Source: a virus
Virus record (IMG/VR): IMGVR_UViG_3300027770_002896
Location: 1-37,901 of that record
Strand: one strand, 5' to 3'
DNA length: 37,901 nucleotides
The position numbers and the translations under genes are program-made. Below the pieces are notes generated by a model. That model was not told the DNA's origin, searched no databases, and saw only the letters and a program-made list of their open reading frames with translations. This document shows, one piece after another, positions 7,905 through 16,189 of this stretch (within the stretch, counting starts at the first letter, position 1; the number at the start of each line of letters is the position of its first letter).

Positions 7905-8902
7905 GTTTTATTGATGAGAAATACATTTCGTTAGTTTCATCCAGGCTTCAAAAATTTACAAAGAAAAAATCAGGTTTATATAACTTCCGTTGTAATTATT
8001 GCGGAGACTCTGAAAAGCAAAAAAGTAAAGCAAGGGGATATTTATATCAAATCAAAAATGATTATAATTACAAATGCCACAATTGTGGTGCAACACGAAC
8101 TCTTACAAACTTTTTAAAAGATTTAGATACTGTTCTTTATGATCAGTATGTAATGGAAAGATATAAGAATGGATTAACTGGAAAGAAATCAAATACACCA
8201 GAACCAGAATTTAAATTCGAAGCACCAATATTTAAAAAAAAAAGTTTCAATCTTCCAACTATCCTAGAACTAAATAAAGAACATTTAGCAAGAGTTTATT
8301 TAGAAAAAAGACAGATACCAGAAAAGTTTTTAAGTGAATTATATTACTGTGAAAATTTTAAAGAATGGACAAATACACAAAAAGAAACTTTTAAATCGGT
8401 TCAATATGATGAACCAAGAATTATTATTCCTTTAATTAAGGATGGTGAAATTTTTGGTTATCAAGGTCGTAGTTTAAATAAATCATCAAAAGTTAAATAC
8501 ATTACAATCATTCTTGATGATAGTCAACCCAAAATCTTTGGTTGGGATAATCTTGATTGGAAAAAAACAATTTATATTGTCGAAGGTCCTTTTGATAGTA
8601 TGTTTTTGAATAATGCAATTGCGATGGTTGGTGCTGATATGGATTATATGTTTTTTATTCACCATTATGATGTTGAATTTGTATTTGTTTATGATAATGA
8701 AAAAAGAAATAAAGAAATGATAGCAAGAGTCGAAAAGACAATTGATATGAAATTTCCTGTGGTGATTTGGCCACAAGACTTGAAATATAAGGACATTAAT
8801 GATATGATATTAGAAGGACTTGATGTAGAAAAAATCATAAAAGATAATACTTTTATGGGATTAGTAGCAAAAGCAAAACTTATTGGATGGAAACGAGTAT
8901 GA
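7901..8902 (+). CDS. 61: DNA primase gp61
   Basis: The 333-residue protein has the two halves of T4 gp61. The first is an N-terminal zinc-binding domain with C31, C34, C59 and C62 (CNYC...CHNC). The second is a TOPRIM-like core with the conserved Glu in IVEGPFD (227-232) and an acidic pair near FVYDNE. It synthesises RNA primers for lagging-strand synthesis with the gp41 helicase at 1035-2411. It overlaps neighbours at both ends by ATGA, linking primase translation to nrdA. Confidence 0.92.
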   Translation: MSFIDEKYISLVSSRLQKFTKKKSGLYNFRCNYCGDSEKQKSKARGYLYQIKNDYNYKCHNCGATRTLTNFLKDLDTVLYDQYVMERYKNGLTGKKSNTPEPEFKFEAPIFKKKSFNLPTILELNKEHLARVYLEKRQIPEKFLSELYYCENFKEWTNTQKETFKSVQYDEPRIIIPLIKDGEIFGYQGRSLNKSSKVKYITIILDDSQPKIFGWDNLDWKKTIYIVEGPFDSMFLNNAIAMVGADMDYMFFIHHYDVEFVFVYDNEKRNKEMIARVEKTIDMKFPVVIWPQDLKYKDINDMILEGLDVEKIIKDNTFMGLVAKAKLIGWKRV

Positions 8903-11202
8903 GCAATGGAACAAAGGTTATTAAAAGAAGTGGAACTGCCGAAAGATTAGATTTGGATAAACTTCATATAATGGTAGAGGAAGCTTGCAAAGACCTCTCT
9001 GGGGTTTCTGCATCTCAAGTTGAGATACAGTCTGGCATTCAATTTTATGATGGGATTACAACAGCAGAAATACAAGAAATTTTAATTCGTTCTGCATCAG
9101 ATTTGATTGATTTGGAAACCCCAAACTATCAATATGTTGCTGCCAGACTTTTGTTATTTTCTGTTCGTAAATCTTTATATGGAAAACTTCAAGAGCATCC
9201 AGACTTTTTTACCCATATTCAGTCTTGTGTAAATCTTGGAGTTTACGACTCTGAAATTTTATCATTATACACAGAAGAAGAAATTAATCGTCTTGGTTCT
9301 TTTATCAAACATAGTCGCGATTATCTATTTACTTATGCCGGTCTTCGTCAGGTAGTTGATAAGTATTTGGTACAAGATCGTAGTTCTGGTGGAGTATACG
9401 AAACTCCGCAGTTTATGTATATGATGATTGCAGCAACAATCTTCTCTAAATATCCAAAAGAGATCCGTTTAGATTACATTCGTAAATATTATAATGCAAT
9501 CTCAAGACACCGAATCAACATTCCAACACCAATCATGGCAGGAGTGCGAACACCACTTCGTCAATTTGCATCTTGTGTTCTGGTTGATGTTGATGACACC
9601 CTCGATAGTATCTTTAGCAGCGATATGGCTATTGGCAGGTATGTCTCACAAAGGGCTGGTATCGGCATTAACGCAGGCAGAATCAGGGGCATCAACAGCA
9701 AAATCAGAGGGGGAGAAGTTTCTCATACAGGTGTTATCCCATTCCTCAAAAAGTTTGAATCAACTGTTAGATGTTGTACACAAAACGGGATTCGCGGTGG
9801 AAGTGCTACTGTCCACTTTCCAATCTGGCACCAAGAAATAGAAGACATTCTTGTTCTCAAAAATAACAAAGGAACAGAAGATAATCGTGTTCGTAAACTT
9901 GATTATTCAATTCAACTTAGTAAAATATTTTATGAAAGATTTATTCAAGATGGTGAAATTACGCTTTTCTCCCCGCACGATGTACCTGGATTATATGATT
10001 CTTTCGGAACAATTGAGTTTGATTCTCTCTACCTTGGATATGAAAATAACCCCAATGTTCCAAAGAAAACAATAAAGGCACAAGAACTTATCCTCAATCT
10101 TCTTAAAGAAAGAGCAGAAACAGGTCGTATTTATATTATGAATATGGACCATTGTAATTTTCATAGTTCTTTTAAGGATCAGATTACAATGTCAAATTTG
10201 TGTCAAGAAATAACTTTACCGGTTGTTCCACTTCAGCATATTGATGATGATGGACCAGAAGAAATAGCAACTTGTATTTTAAGCGCATTAAATGTTGGTA
10301 AAATAAAATCAGATGAAGAACTTGAGGAACTTTGTGACCTTACAGTAAGAGCACTTGATGAACTGATTGATTATCAACACTACCCTGTAAAGGCAGCAGA
10401 GAACTTCACAAAGCGTCGTAGAGCTCTTGGTGTGGGATTTATAGGACTCGCACACTATCTTGCAAAACTGGGACTTGCTTATGACTCTCAAGGTGCTTGG
10501 GATGCTGTGCATGGTCTTTCTGAATCGTTTCAGTATTACTTGCTGAAAACATCAAACCAACTCGCAAAAGAAAAAGGACATTGTGAATATTTTGGACGTA
10601 CCAAATATTCTGATGGTATGCTTCCGATTGATACTTATAAAAAAGATGTAGATGAAATCTCCAATATTCCCTTTCAGCACGACTGGGAAGCACTAAGAGC
10701 ATCTATTTTAGAGTATGGGTTGAGACATTCCACACTATCAGCACAGATGCCATCAGAGAGCAGTTCTGTCGTCTCTAATGCAACTAATGGTATCGAACCT
10801 CCTCGTGGTTATCTGTCAGTCAAGCAATCCAAAAAGGGACCACTAAAACAGATTGTACCTCAATACCAAACTCTCAAAAATAATTATACTTTACTTTGGG
10901 ATATGAAATCTAATCGAGGATATATCAATATTGTTGCAGTAATGCAAAAGTTTTTTGATCAGGCAATATCAGGTAATTGGTCTTATAATCCAGAGAATTA
11001 TCCTGATAATGAAGTTCCTGTAAGTGTAATGGCAAATGATTTTCTCACCACATATAAACTAGGTTGGAAAACAAGTTATTACCAAAATACTTATGATGGA
11101 AAGACGGATGATGCAAAAGACGAAAGAGTAAATACTATTGATGATTTAGTAAATGAAATTTTAAATTCAGGAGAAGATGACTGTGAAAGTTGCAAAATTT
11201 AG
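8899..11202 (+). CDS. nrdA: Ribonucleotide reductase class Ia, large subunit NrdA
   Basis: The 767-residue protein aligns along its whole length with E. coli NrdA (761 aa). It includes an N-terminal ATP-cone (IKRSGTAERLDLDKL; QFYDGITTAEI), so it may keep activity-site allosteric control. Catalytic residues are seen: the redox Cys in RQFASCVLV (about 226), the N-C-E triad in SNLCQEI, the second redox Cys in EEIATCILSALN, the radical-path Tyr pair in YYQNT, and the C-terminal shuttle CESCK. I chose the ATG at 8899 (ATGA overlap with the primase) because it matches the E. coli start; an ATG at 8887 would add four residues. It makes dNDPs for phage replication. Confidence 0.96.
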   Translation: MSNGTKVIKRSGTAERLDLDKLHIMVEEACKDLSGVSASQVEIQSGIQFYDGITTAEIQEILIRSASDLIDLETPNYQYVAARLLLFSVRKSLYGKLQEHPDFFTHIQSCVNLGVYDSEILSLYTEEEINRLGSFIKHSRDYLFTYAGLRQVVDKYLVQDRSSGGVYETPQFMYMMIAATIFSKYPKEIRLDYIRKYYNAISRHRINIPTPIMAGVRTPLRQFASCVLVDVDDTLDSIFSSDMAIGRYVSQRAGIGINAGRIRGINSKIRGGEVSHTGVIPFLKKFESTVRCCTQNGIRGGSATVHFPIWHQEIEDILVLKNNKGTEDNRVRKLDYSIQLSKIFYERFIQDGEITLFSPHDVPGLYDSFGTIEFDSLYLGYENNPNVPKKTIKAQELILNLLKERAETGRIYIMNMDHCNFHSSFKDQITMSNLCQEITLPVVPLQHIDDDGPEEIATCILSALNVGKIKSDEELEELCDLTVRALDELIDYQHYPVKAAENFTKRRRALGVGFIGLAHYLAKLGLAYDSQGAWDAVHGLSESFQYYLLKTSNQLAKEKGHCEYFGRTKYSDGMLPIDTYKKDVDEISNIPFQHDWEALRASILEYGLRHSTLSAQMPSESSSVVSNATNGIEPPRGYLSVKQSKKGPLKQIVPQYQTLKNNYTLLWDMKSNRGYINIVAVMQKFFDQAISGNWSYNPENYPDNEVPVSVMANDFLTTYKLGWKTSYYQNTYDGKTDDAKDERVNTIDDLVNEILNSGEDDCESCKI

Positions 11203-11236
11203 AGTTCACTCGCAAGAACCTACAATGCTAAAAGGA

Positions 11237-12367
11237 ATGACCGTCTTTAATACTAATGACGTTGATTCCAAGAAACAACCAATGTTTTTTGGAAAACCAC
11301 TTGGAATTCAAAGATATGACTCCTATAAGTATCCAATTTTTGATAAGTTAACTCAACAACAACTTGGTTTCTTTTGGAGGCCAGAAGAAATTTCTCTACA
11401 AAAAGATCGTGCAGATTACCAAACACTAAGACCAGAACAAAGGCATATCTTTACTTCAAATTTAAAGTATCAAATTATGCTTGATAGTGTTCAAGGTCGT
11501 GGTCCTGGAATGGCATTTACACCTTATTGTTCTCTTCCTGAACTTGAAGCATGTATGACTGTATGGGGATTTATGGAAATGATACATTCTAGATCTTATA
11601 CTTATATTATTAAGAATGTTTATCCAGATCCAGCAGAAGTTTTTGATACTATTCTAAATAATGAAAAGATATTAGAAAGAGCATCATCAGTTACTGGTGC
11701 TTATGATGATTTTATAAATTCTGCACATTCCTATGGAACTTCTAATGATTGGGAGTTTGCAAATGAAGGTGTTCCTTATGGAACTGATGCAAGACTTGAA
11801 TTAAAACGAAAACTATATCGTGCAGTTGCTAATGTAAACATTTTAGAGGGGATTAGATTTTATGTCTCGTTTGCATGTTCTTTTGCGTTTGGGGAACTTA
11901 AACTCATGGAGGGATCTGCCAAAATTATCTCTCTTATCGCAAGAGATGAAAATCAGCATCTTGTCATCACTCAAAACATCCTCAACAAATGGAATGACGG
12001 AGATGATCCAGAGATGCAGAAGATTGCTAAGGAGGAACAAGAATGGGTAAGAGGAGCATTCAAAAAGTGTGTAAATGAAGAAAAACTATGGGCAGAATAT
12101 TTGTTTAAAGATGGTTCTATGATTGGATTGAATGATAAACTACTTGGAAACTATGTTGAGTGGATTGCAAATCGTAGAATGAAAGCAGTTGGATTAAAAC
12201 CTGAATATGATATTGCATCAAAGAACAATCCACTTCCTTGGACTGAACATTGGATTAATTCTAAATCAGTTCAAGTTGCACCCCAGGAAACGGAAATTTC
12301 TAGCTATTTGGTTGGTGGAATTAAACAAGATATGAAAAACGATAGTTTTACTGGATTTAAGTTATAG
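11237..12367 (+). CDS. nrdB: Ribonucleotide reductase class Ia, small subunit NrdB
   Basis: The protein (376 aa from this start) supplies the diferric-tyrosyl radical for NrdA. MTVFNTNDVD and MFFGKPLG match the start of T4 NrdB (388 aa). Metal ligands appear in PELEA, FMEMIH and RDENQH; the radical Tyr is probably in HSRSYTYI. The start is uncertain. The ATG at 11237 best fits T4, but the AAAAGGA beside it is too close to serve as its ribosome site. Alternative ATGs are at 11225 and at 11177, the last having AGGAG and overlapping nrdA. A terminator follows immediately, ending the unit. Confidence 0.93.
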   Translation: MTVFNTNDVDSKKQPMFFGKPLGIQRYDSYKYPIFDKLTQQQLGFFWRPEEISLQKDRADYQTLRPEQRHIFTSNLKYQIMLDSVQGRGPGMAFTPYCSLPELEACMTVWGFMEMIHSRSYTYIIKNVYPDPAEVFDTILNNEKILERASSVTGAYDDFINSAHSYGTSNDWEFANEGVPYGTDARLELKRKLYRAVANVNILEGIRFYVSFACSFAFGELKLMEGSAKIISLIARDENQHLVITQNILNKWNDGDDPEMQKIAKEEQEWVRGAFKKCVNEEKLWAEYLFKDGSMIGLNDKLLGNYVEWIANRRMKAVGLKPEYDIASKNNPLPWTEHWINSKSVQVAPQETEISSYLVGGIKQDMKNDSFTGFKL

Positions 12368-12372
12368 GATTT

Positions 12373-12395
12373 GGGGGCATATGCCCCCTTTTTTT
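12373..12395 (+). terminator. Rho-independent terminator after nrdB
   Basis: A perfect 16-base palindrome, GGGGGCATATGCCCCC (12373-12388), is followed by seven Ts. As a perfect palindrome with no separate loop it must open a few central bases in RNA. It lies six bases after nrdB. Confidence 0.85.
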
Positions 12396-12402
12396 ATAAA
12401 TA
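12395..12402 (+). promoter_or_regulatory. T4-type late promoter (TATAAATA)
   Basis: Perfect TATAAATA overlapping the last T of the terminator; a second overlapping ATAAATA follows. It is 22 bases upstream of the ATG at 12424. Confidence 0.75.
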
Positions 12403-12423
12403 AATAAAAACCGTAGAAATGAT

Positions 12424-13857
12424 ATGTCTAATTTTTACAAAAAAGAAAACATAAATGAAGGTTTGAGTTTTGAAATAAAACCGTCCAGAGGAATTGGAGC
12501 ATTAACACCTGACGCAGCTCAACAACTAGGACCAAAAGCAGTTGAACTACAAAAGAAAAAAGCAGCAGAAGTAGATCTTCCTAACAAGTCGGGCGTTAAA
12601 CTTGCAAATTCATATAAACCGAAAGGAAAAATAGTAAAAGAAGCACACTACAATCCTACGACTGGAAAAATTCAAGCAGAAAAACCATCAGAAGAAGAAA
12701 TTAATACGTTGGCAAAAAAAGCAGCAGCATCTGGACCAAAGAAAAGAAAACCAGTTGGTTCAGTTCGTAAAAATAGTGCGACCTTCAAACCATCATCACC
12801 AGAGCAAGCAAAGGCGGATATGAAAAGTTGGAATGATTATTGGAGTGGAAGTGAAACAATTGATGTAGGTGCTGATGCTGGTTCTACTATTAGCGATTTC
12901 GTCCATTCAAAGAGCAAAACATTCAAGGGTGATAGTACGAAGCAAAGAATTAAGAGAGCACTTGGTGCTTATTATGGAGCACAGAAAGAAGAAATAGAAA
13001 ATAGTTATGAGTGTGTGATAGAAGCACTTGTAGAATATGGATTTGCCGAAGATGCCGAAACTGCAAACGATATGATTATTGGATTAAGTGAAGGTTTTAT
13101 TGGTATGATATTTGAAGAATATTTGGAAGAGAAAGCAAGAGGCACTAGACCAAAAACAACTGCACACGCATATGATATGGACGAAACTTTGTTTGGTCAC
13201 GACCATTCAAAGGTGAATGTCCACGTTCATAATGAAAAAGGAGAGAGAACTCAAAGTTTGAGTAATCAAGAATTCAATACTCATAAACTTCCAAAGGGTC
13301 ATTCTTATAACTTTGATGAGTTTAGAAGTTCAAAGGTTTTTGAAAAGTCAGCAAAACCTTTGAAAAAAATGATTAAGCATTTGAATAAACAAAAAGCACG
13401 AGGATATGATACTCATATTGTAACGGCTCGTAGTGATATGGACGATCAACCTGCATTTGCAAAACATCTTTCTAAGTATGGTATTAATATCAATCCAGGA
13501 GAAAACGGTAAAGGACATACTCACGTTCATCGTACAGGTAATCTTGAAGGTAGTGATGTTGGAGTAAAGAAGAAAGATACACTTCAAGGTTTATCACAAA
13601 AACACGGATATAAGAAAATTCATATGTATGATGATGCTGCAAAGGTCCATAAGGCGGTTCAAAACACACCAGGAGTTGAGGTCAAAACTCATATGGTAAA
13701 ACCAAGAGGGAAGTCAGGTGAAGTGCGACCACGGTCGTTTAGAGCAACCGAAACACAAAAAGAAGAATATTATATTGATTTTGGAATTAATAATATACAA
13801 GAAGTGAAAGAAATAGACATTACGCCTTATGAATACTGGAAAGAAAATATAAGATAA
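12424..13857 (+). CDS. Probable virion protein with HAD phosphatase-like domain
   Basis: The 477-residue protein has a basic, disordered N-terminal part (1-190), a helical EYGFAEDAE module (about 195-235) shared with the next gene, and a HAD-superfamily domain (about 246-430). HAD motif I is YDMDETLF (Asp251/Asp253), motif II is TAR at 334-336, a motif III Lys is in VKKKD (about 381-385), and motif IV is MYDDAA (Asp403/404). All key residues are present, so phosphatase activity is plausible. The N-terminus has an INE/G site after Glu12 that fits the T4 prohead-protease consensus. It is late-promoter driven. The substrate is unknown. Confidence 0.72.
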   Translation: MSNFYKKENINEGLSFEIKPSRGIGALTPDAAQQLGPKAVELQKKKAAEVDLPNKSGVKLANSYKPKGKIVKEAHYNPTTGKIQAEKPSEEEINTLAKKAAASGPKKRKPVGSVRKNSATFKPSSPEQAKADMKSWNDYWSGSETIDVGADAGSTISDFVHSKSKTFKGDSTKQRIKRALGAYYGAQKEEIENSYECVIEALVEYGFAEDAETANDMIIGLSEGFIGMIFEEYLEEKARGTRPKTTAHAYDMDETLFGHDHSKVNVHVHNEKGERTQSLSNQEFNTHKLPKGHSYNFDEFRSSKVFEKSAKPLKKMIKHLNKQKARGYDTHIVTARSDMDDQPAFAKHLSKYGININPGENGKGHTHVHRTGNLEGSDVGVKKKDTLQGLSQKHGYKKIHMYDDAAKVHKAVQNTPGVEVKTHMVKPRGKSGEVRPRSFRATETQKEEYYIDFGINNIQEVKEIDITPYEYWKENIR

Positions 13858-13860
13858 ATA
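13853..13860 (+). promoter_or_regulatory. Probable late promoter (GATAAATA)
   Basis: GATAAATA overlaps the stop codon of the HAD-domain gene and lies 26 bases upstream of the next ATG. Confidence 0.6.
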
Positions 13861-13885
13861 ATAGAAAAAGTACTTTTTTAGTAAA

Positions 13886-15358
13886 ATGAAGCAAGAGAAT
13901 TTAGACGAGCTTAAAAATATCTACTTAGGTTTGGTGACTGGTGGGGAAGGACCGGAAGTGTTGAGTGAGGCACCTACTCAATTTGCTAAAGATTTACAGA
14001 ATAATATAAGAGATACGGCAGCTCAAAAAACAGTTAATAAAGCTCTTAGTGGAGGACTAAAACCTGCTGCAACACCTACAGTTCCGAGACCTGCTGCACC
14101 TACTCAATTTGCTAAAGATTTGCAGAATAATATAAGAGATACGGCAGCTCAAAAAACAGTTAATAAAGCTCTTAGTGGAGGACTAAAACCTGCTGCAACA
14201 CTACCAGCAAAAAAAGTTGGTCCTAAGATTGTAGGTCCTAAGATTGTAGGTCCTGGTGGTGATAATAGTGGAGGAACACCAGCAGGACAAGCACCAAAAC
14301 CTGCTGCTCCAAGACCAGCAGCAGCACCTACAAAACCAATGGGTGGCGCTCCTATGGACCAGTTTGCAAGAGCAAATCCAACTCTTGCCGCCAAAGTAAA
14401 ACCAGGGCAATCTGGATATGATACTATCAACACAAGATTATCTGCCGATAACGATAGAGGACCAAGCACACCAACACCAGCAGCAGAACCTTCTGGTGAA
14501 ACTGATAGGCTCAAAAAGGCACTTGACATCAAAAAGTCAGATGTGACCTCTTCTTATGAATGGTCTTCAGTAAAAACTCTAAAGAATATTGCAGATGCAT
14601 ATTCTAGTGTTTATGAGAAGAAAGAATATGAAACATCCAGAGATAAAGACAAAGATGGTGATAATGACTTTGCTGATAATATGATTGCTCGAATGGTTGC
14701 TTCTGGTATGTCCCGTGAAGAAGCAATTAAGAAAGTAAAGAATAAGTCTTATAATGAAGAAATTGAGTATATTGAAGAAAGAGACGAAGGCAAACCAGGT
14801 TTAATGTTTAAGAAGATTGCTGCAAAAGCAGCAAAGAAATATGGTTCAAAAGAAGCAGGCAATAGAGTTGCTGGAGCAATTCGTAAGAAAGTTCTTGCAA
14901 ATGAAGCAACTGCGATGGCTAAGAGAGGTCTTGATGAACCTGCAATTCGTAATAAGATTGCATCAACAACTCGTGGCGATGAGAGTGCAGACAAAGCAAC
15001 TGCACTAGCAGATCGTGAAACTTATGGTGATAATAAAAAGAAAGAAGGTAGAGAGAAACTTGCAAGAAAGCAAAGAGGCGATTTCCGTGATACGACTTCT
15101 TCAAATCCTGGACTTCACGGATATGCATACAAAGCAACAACCGATGCTGATAAAGAAAAGCAGGCAGCAAGAGGAAAACAAAGAGGTGTCCTAACTCCTA
15201 ATGAAAAGAAGACCCTGAATAGAGAAGAAGTTCATATCTATGATACTATTATATCACACTTACTTGAATATGGTTTCGCAGATACAGAAGAAGGTGCAGA
15301 TGTGATTATTGAAAATATGAGCCAATCTTGGATTAAACAAATCCTAAGTGAAGATTGA
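13886..15358 (+). CDS. Probable virion protein with internal repeats
   Basis: The 490-residue protein has an LSE/A processing-type site after Glu28, then two copies of a 35-residue PTQFAKDLQ...GGLKPAAT unit, a GPKIV tandem repeat and a Pro/Ala-rich stretch. Further on come DQFARANPTLAAKVKPG, an Asp-rich EF-hand-like loop (DKDKDGDNDFAD, possibly Ca2+ binding), basic helices, and a C-terminal module (HIYDTIISHLLEYGFAD...) also found in the preceding HAD-domain protein. No enzymatic motif is seen. The modular, disordered design and late promoter suggest a packaged or structural protein; the exact role is unknown. Confidence 0.68.
   Translation: MKQENLDELKNIYLGLVTGGEGPEVLSEAPTQFAKDLQNNIRDTAAQKTVNKALSGGLKPAATPTVPRPAAPTQFAKDLQNNIRDTAAQKTVNKALSGGLKPAATLPAKKVGPKIVGPKIVGPGGDNSGGTPAGQAPKPAAPRPAAAPTKPMGGAPMDQFARANPTLAAKVKPGQSGYDTINTRLSADNDRGPSTPTPAAEPSGETDRLKKALDIKKSDVTSSYEWSSVKTLKNIADAYSSVYEKKEYETSRDKDKDGDNDFADNMIARMVASGMSREEAIKKVKNKSYNEEIEYIEERDEGKPGLMFKKIAAKAAKKYGSKEAGNRVAGAIRKKVLANEATAMAKRGLDEPAIRNKIASTTRGDESADKATALADRETYGDNKKKEGREKLARKQRGDFRDTTSSNPGLHGYAYKATTDADKEKQAARGKQRGVLTPNEKKTLNREEVHIYDTIISHLLEYGFADTEEGADVIIENMSQSWIKQILSED
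13970..14201 (+). repeat. Two 106-bp near-identical direct repeats inside a gene
   Basis: Copies lie at 13970-14075 and 14096-14201 (offset 126 bp, in frame) and differ at one base that I can see. They encode the duplicated 35-residue unit of the host gene. Near-identity at DNA level suggests a recent duplication. Confidence 0.92.
14219..14248 (+). repeat. 15-bp tandem repeat (two copies)
   Basis: GGTCCTAAGATTGTA occurs twice in tandem, with a partial third copy, encoding the GPKIVGPKIVGP stretch. It is in frame, so copy number can vary without a frameshift. Confidence 0.85.
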
Positions 15359-15380
15359 TTTATAAAAACAAATAAGTAAA

Positions 15381-15406
15381 AGCACCTATTGACTAGGTGC
15401 TTTTTT
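15381..15406 (+). terminator. Rho-independent terminator
   Basis: A perfect 8-bp stem AGCACCTA/TAGGTGCT (15381-15388, 15394-15401), a TTGAC loop and a T run. It ends the two-gene virion-protein block. Confidence 0.88.
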
Positions 15407-15449
15407 ATGACTATAATAACTCTGTGGGTTTTGAGAAAATATCTTAGGT

Positions 15450-15458
15450 TCTAAATAC
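15450..15458 (+). promoter_or_regulatory. Possible late promoter variant (CTAAATAC)
   Basis: TCTAAATAC resembles the late box but differs from TATAAATA at two positions. The same variant occurs upstream of the peptidase gene (37228). It lies about 30 bases before the TTG start at 15482. Confidence 0.35.
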
Positions 15459-15481
15459 ATTAAGATTACTTAAAGGACCTC

Positions 15482-15943
15482 TTGGCGACATATAATAATC
15501 CTTGGTTATATAATGAAGAACCCTTTGAGACAAATGATATCCAAGATTGGTATGGGTTTGTATATCACATACGAAACACTTGTAATACTCGGTGTTATAT
15601 TGGAAGAAAGTACTTTTGGTCTTTTACAAAGGATAAAGGAAAGAAAAGAAAAAGCAAAAAGGAAAGTGATTGGAAAAATTATTATGGAAGCTGTACAGAA
15701 CTCAAAGAAGACATAAAGATATTTGGAAAAGATAAGTTTGAAAGAAAGATTATAAGTCTTCACAAGACATTAGGAAAAACTAATTATGAAGAAACTAAAC
15801 AGTTATTTTTAAATAATGTTTTGATTGAAGCACTTGACGATAATCATCCAAAGTATTATAATTCACAGATACTATCTCGTTATTTTAGGAAAGATTATTT
15901 CAATTATGAATCAAACAAAAACACAAATAATGGTGCAGTGTGA
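15482..15943 (+). CDS. GIY-YIG family endonuclease (Seg-like)
   Basis: The 153-residue protein has the GIY-YIG nuclease pattern in variant form: YGFVYHI and CYIGRKYF near the N-terminus, then WKNYYGSCTELKEDIKIFGKDKF with FERKII, and a Glu (NYEETK) where the family has its catalytic Glu. Such free-standing nucleases in T4-like phages are often homing endonucleases (Seg type); others act in DNA processing. The likely start is TTG at 15482, with AAGGA four bases upstream. It sits between two terminators, consistent with an inserted mobile gene. Confidence 0.72.
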   Translation: MATYNNPWLYNEEPFETNDIQDWYGFVYHIRNTCNTRCYIGRKYFWSFTKDKGKKRKSKKESDWKNYYGSCTELKEDIKIFGKDKFERKIISLHKTLGKTNYEETKQLFLNNVLIEALDDNHPKYYNSQILSRYFRKDYFNYESNKNTNNGAV

Positions 15944-16109
15944 TAGTATTGTTGCATATTATATTGAACGAATAGAACATCATTATAAAAATGGAAGAAA
16001 AAAAGAAGCAAGATGTTTACATAAAGAAATTCAACAATGGATACAGGAAAAAGAAGATTATGAAGTGATTACTTTAGAATACTTAACTGATTATTTTGAC
16101 AAAACCTAA
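15906..16109 (+). CDS. Small protein, unknown function
   Basis: The 67-residue helical protein (ATG at 15906; a second in-frame ATG at 15933) overlaps the end of the GIY-YIG gene in another frame. Its second part (AYYIERIEHHYKNGRKKEARCLHKEI) looks like a genuine amphipathic helical hairpin. A terminator follows. No family was recognised. The next-best reading, starting at 15933, has 58 residues. Confidence 0.5.
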   Translation: MNQTKTQIMVQCDSIVAYYIERIEHHYKNGRKKEARCLHKEIQQWIQEKEDYEVITLEYLTDYFDKT

Positions 16110-16128
16110 ATAATCTCATATAATGATT

Positions 16129-16157
16129 AAGCAATCCTTAAAAAGATTGCTTTTTTT
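16129..16157 (+). terminator. Rho-independent terminator
   Basis: An 8-bp stem AAGCAATC/GATTGCTT (16129-16136, 16145-16152), an 8-nt loop and a T run to 16157. Confidence 0.82.
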
Positions 16158-16189
16158 ATTATGAGATTTTGACGTGACAACCTAGAGCC

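Noticed and set aside
13970-14201. Direct repeats that could suggest a CRISPR-like array
   Set aside because: There are only two copies, they lie in frame within a gene and encode a duplicated peptide unit, and no short regular spacers or cas genes are present.
14149-14532. Minus-strand open frame of 127 codons
   Set aside because: It mirrors the repeat and Pro/Ala-rich part of the + strand virion gene; the long frame is a by-product of the repeats.
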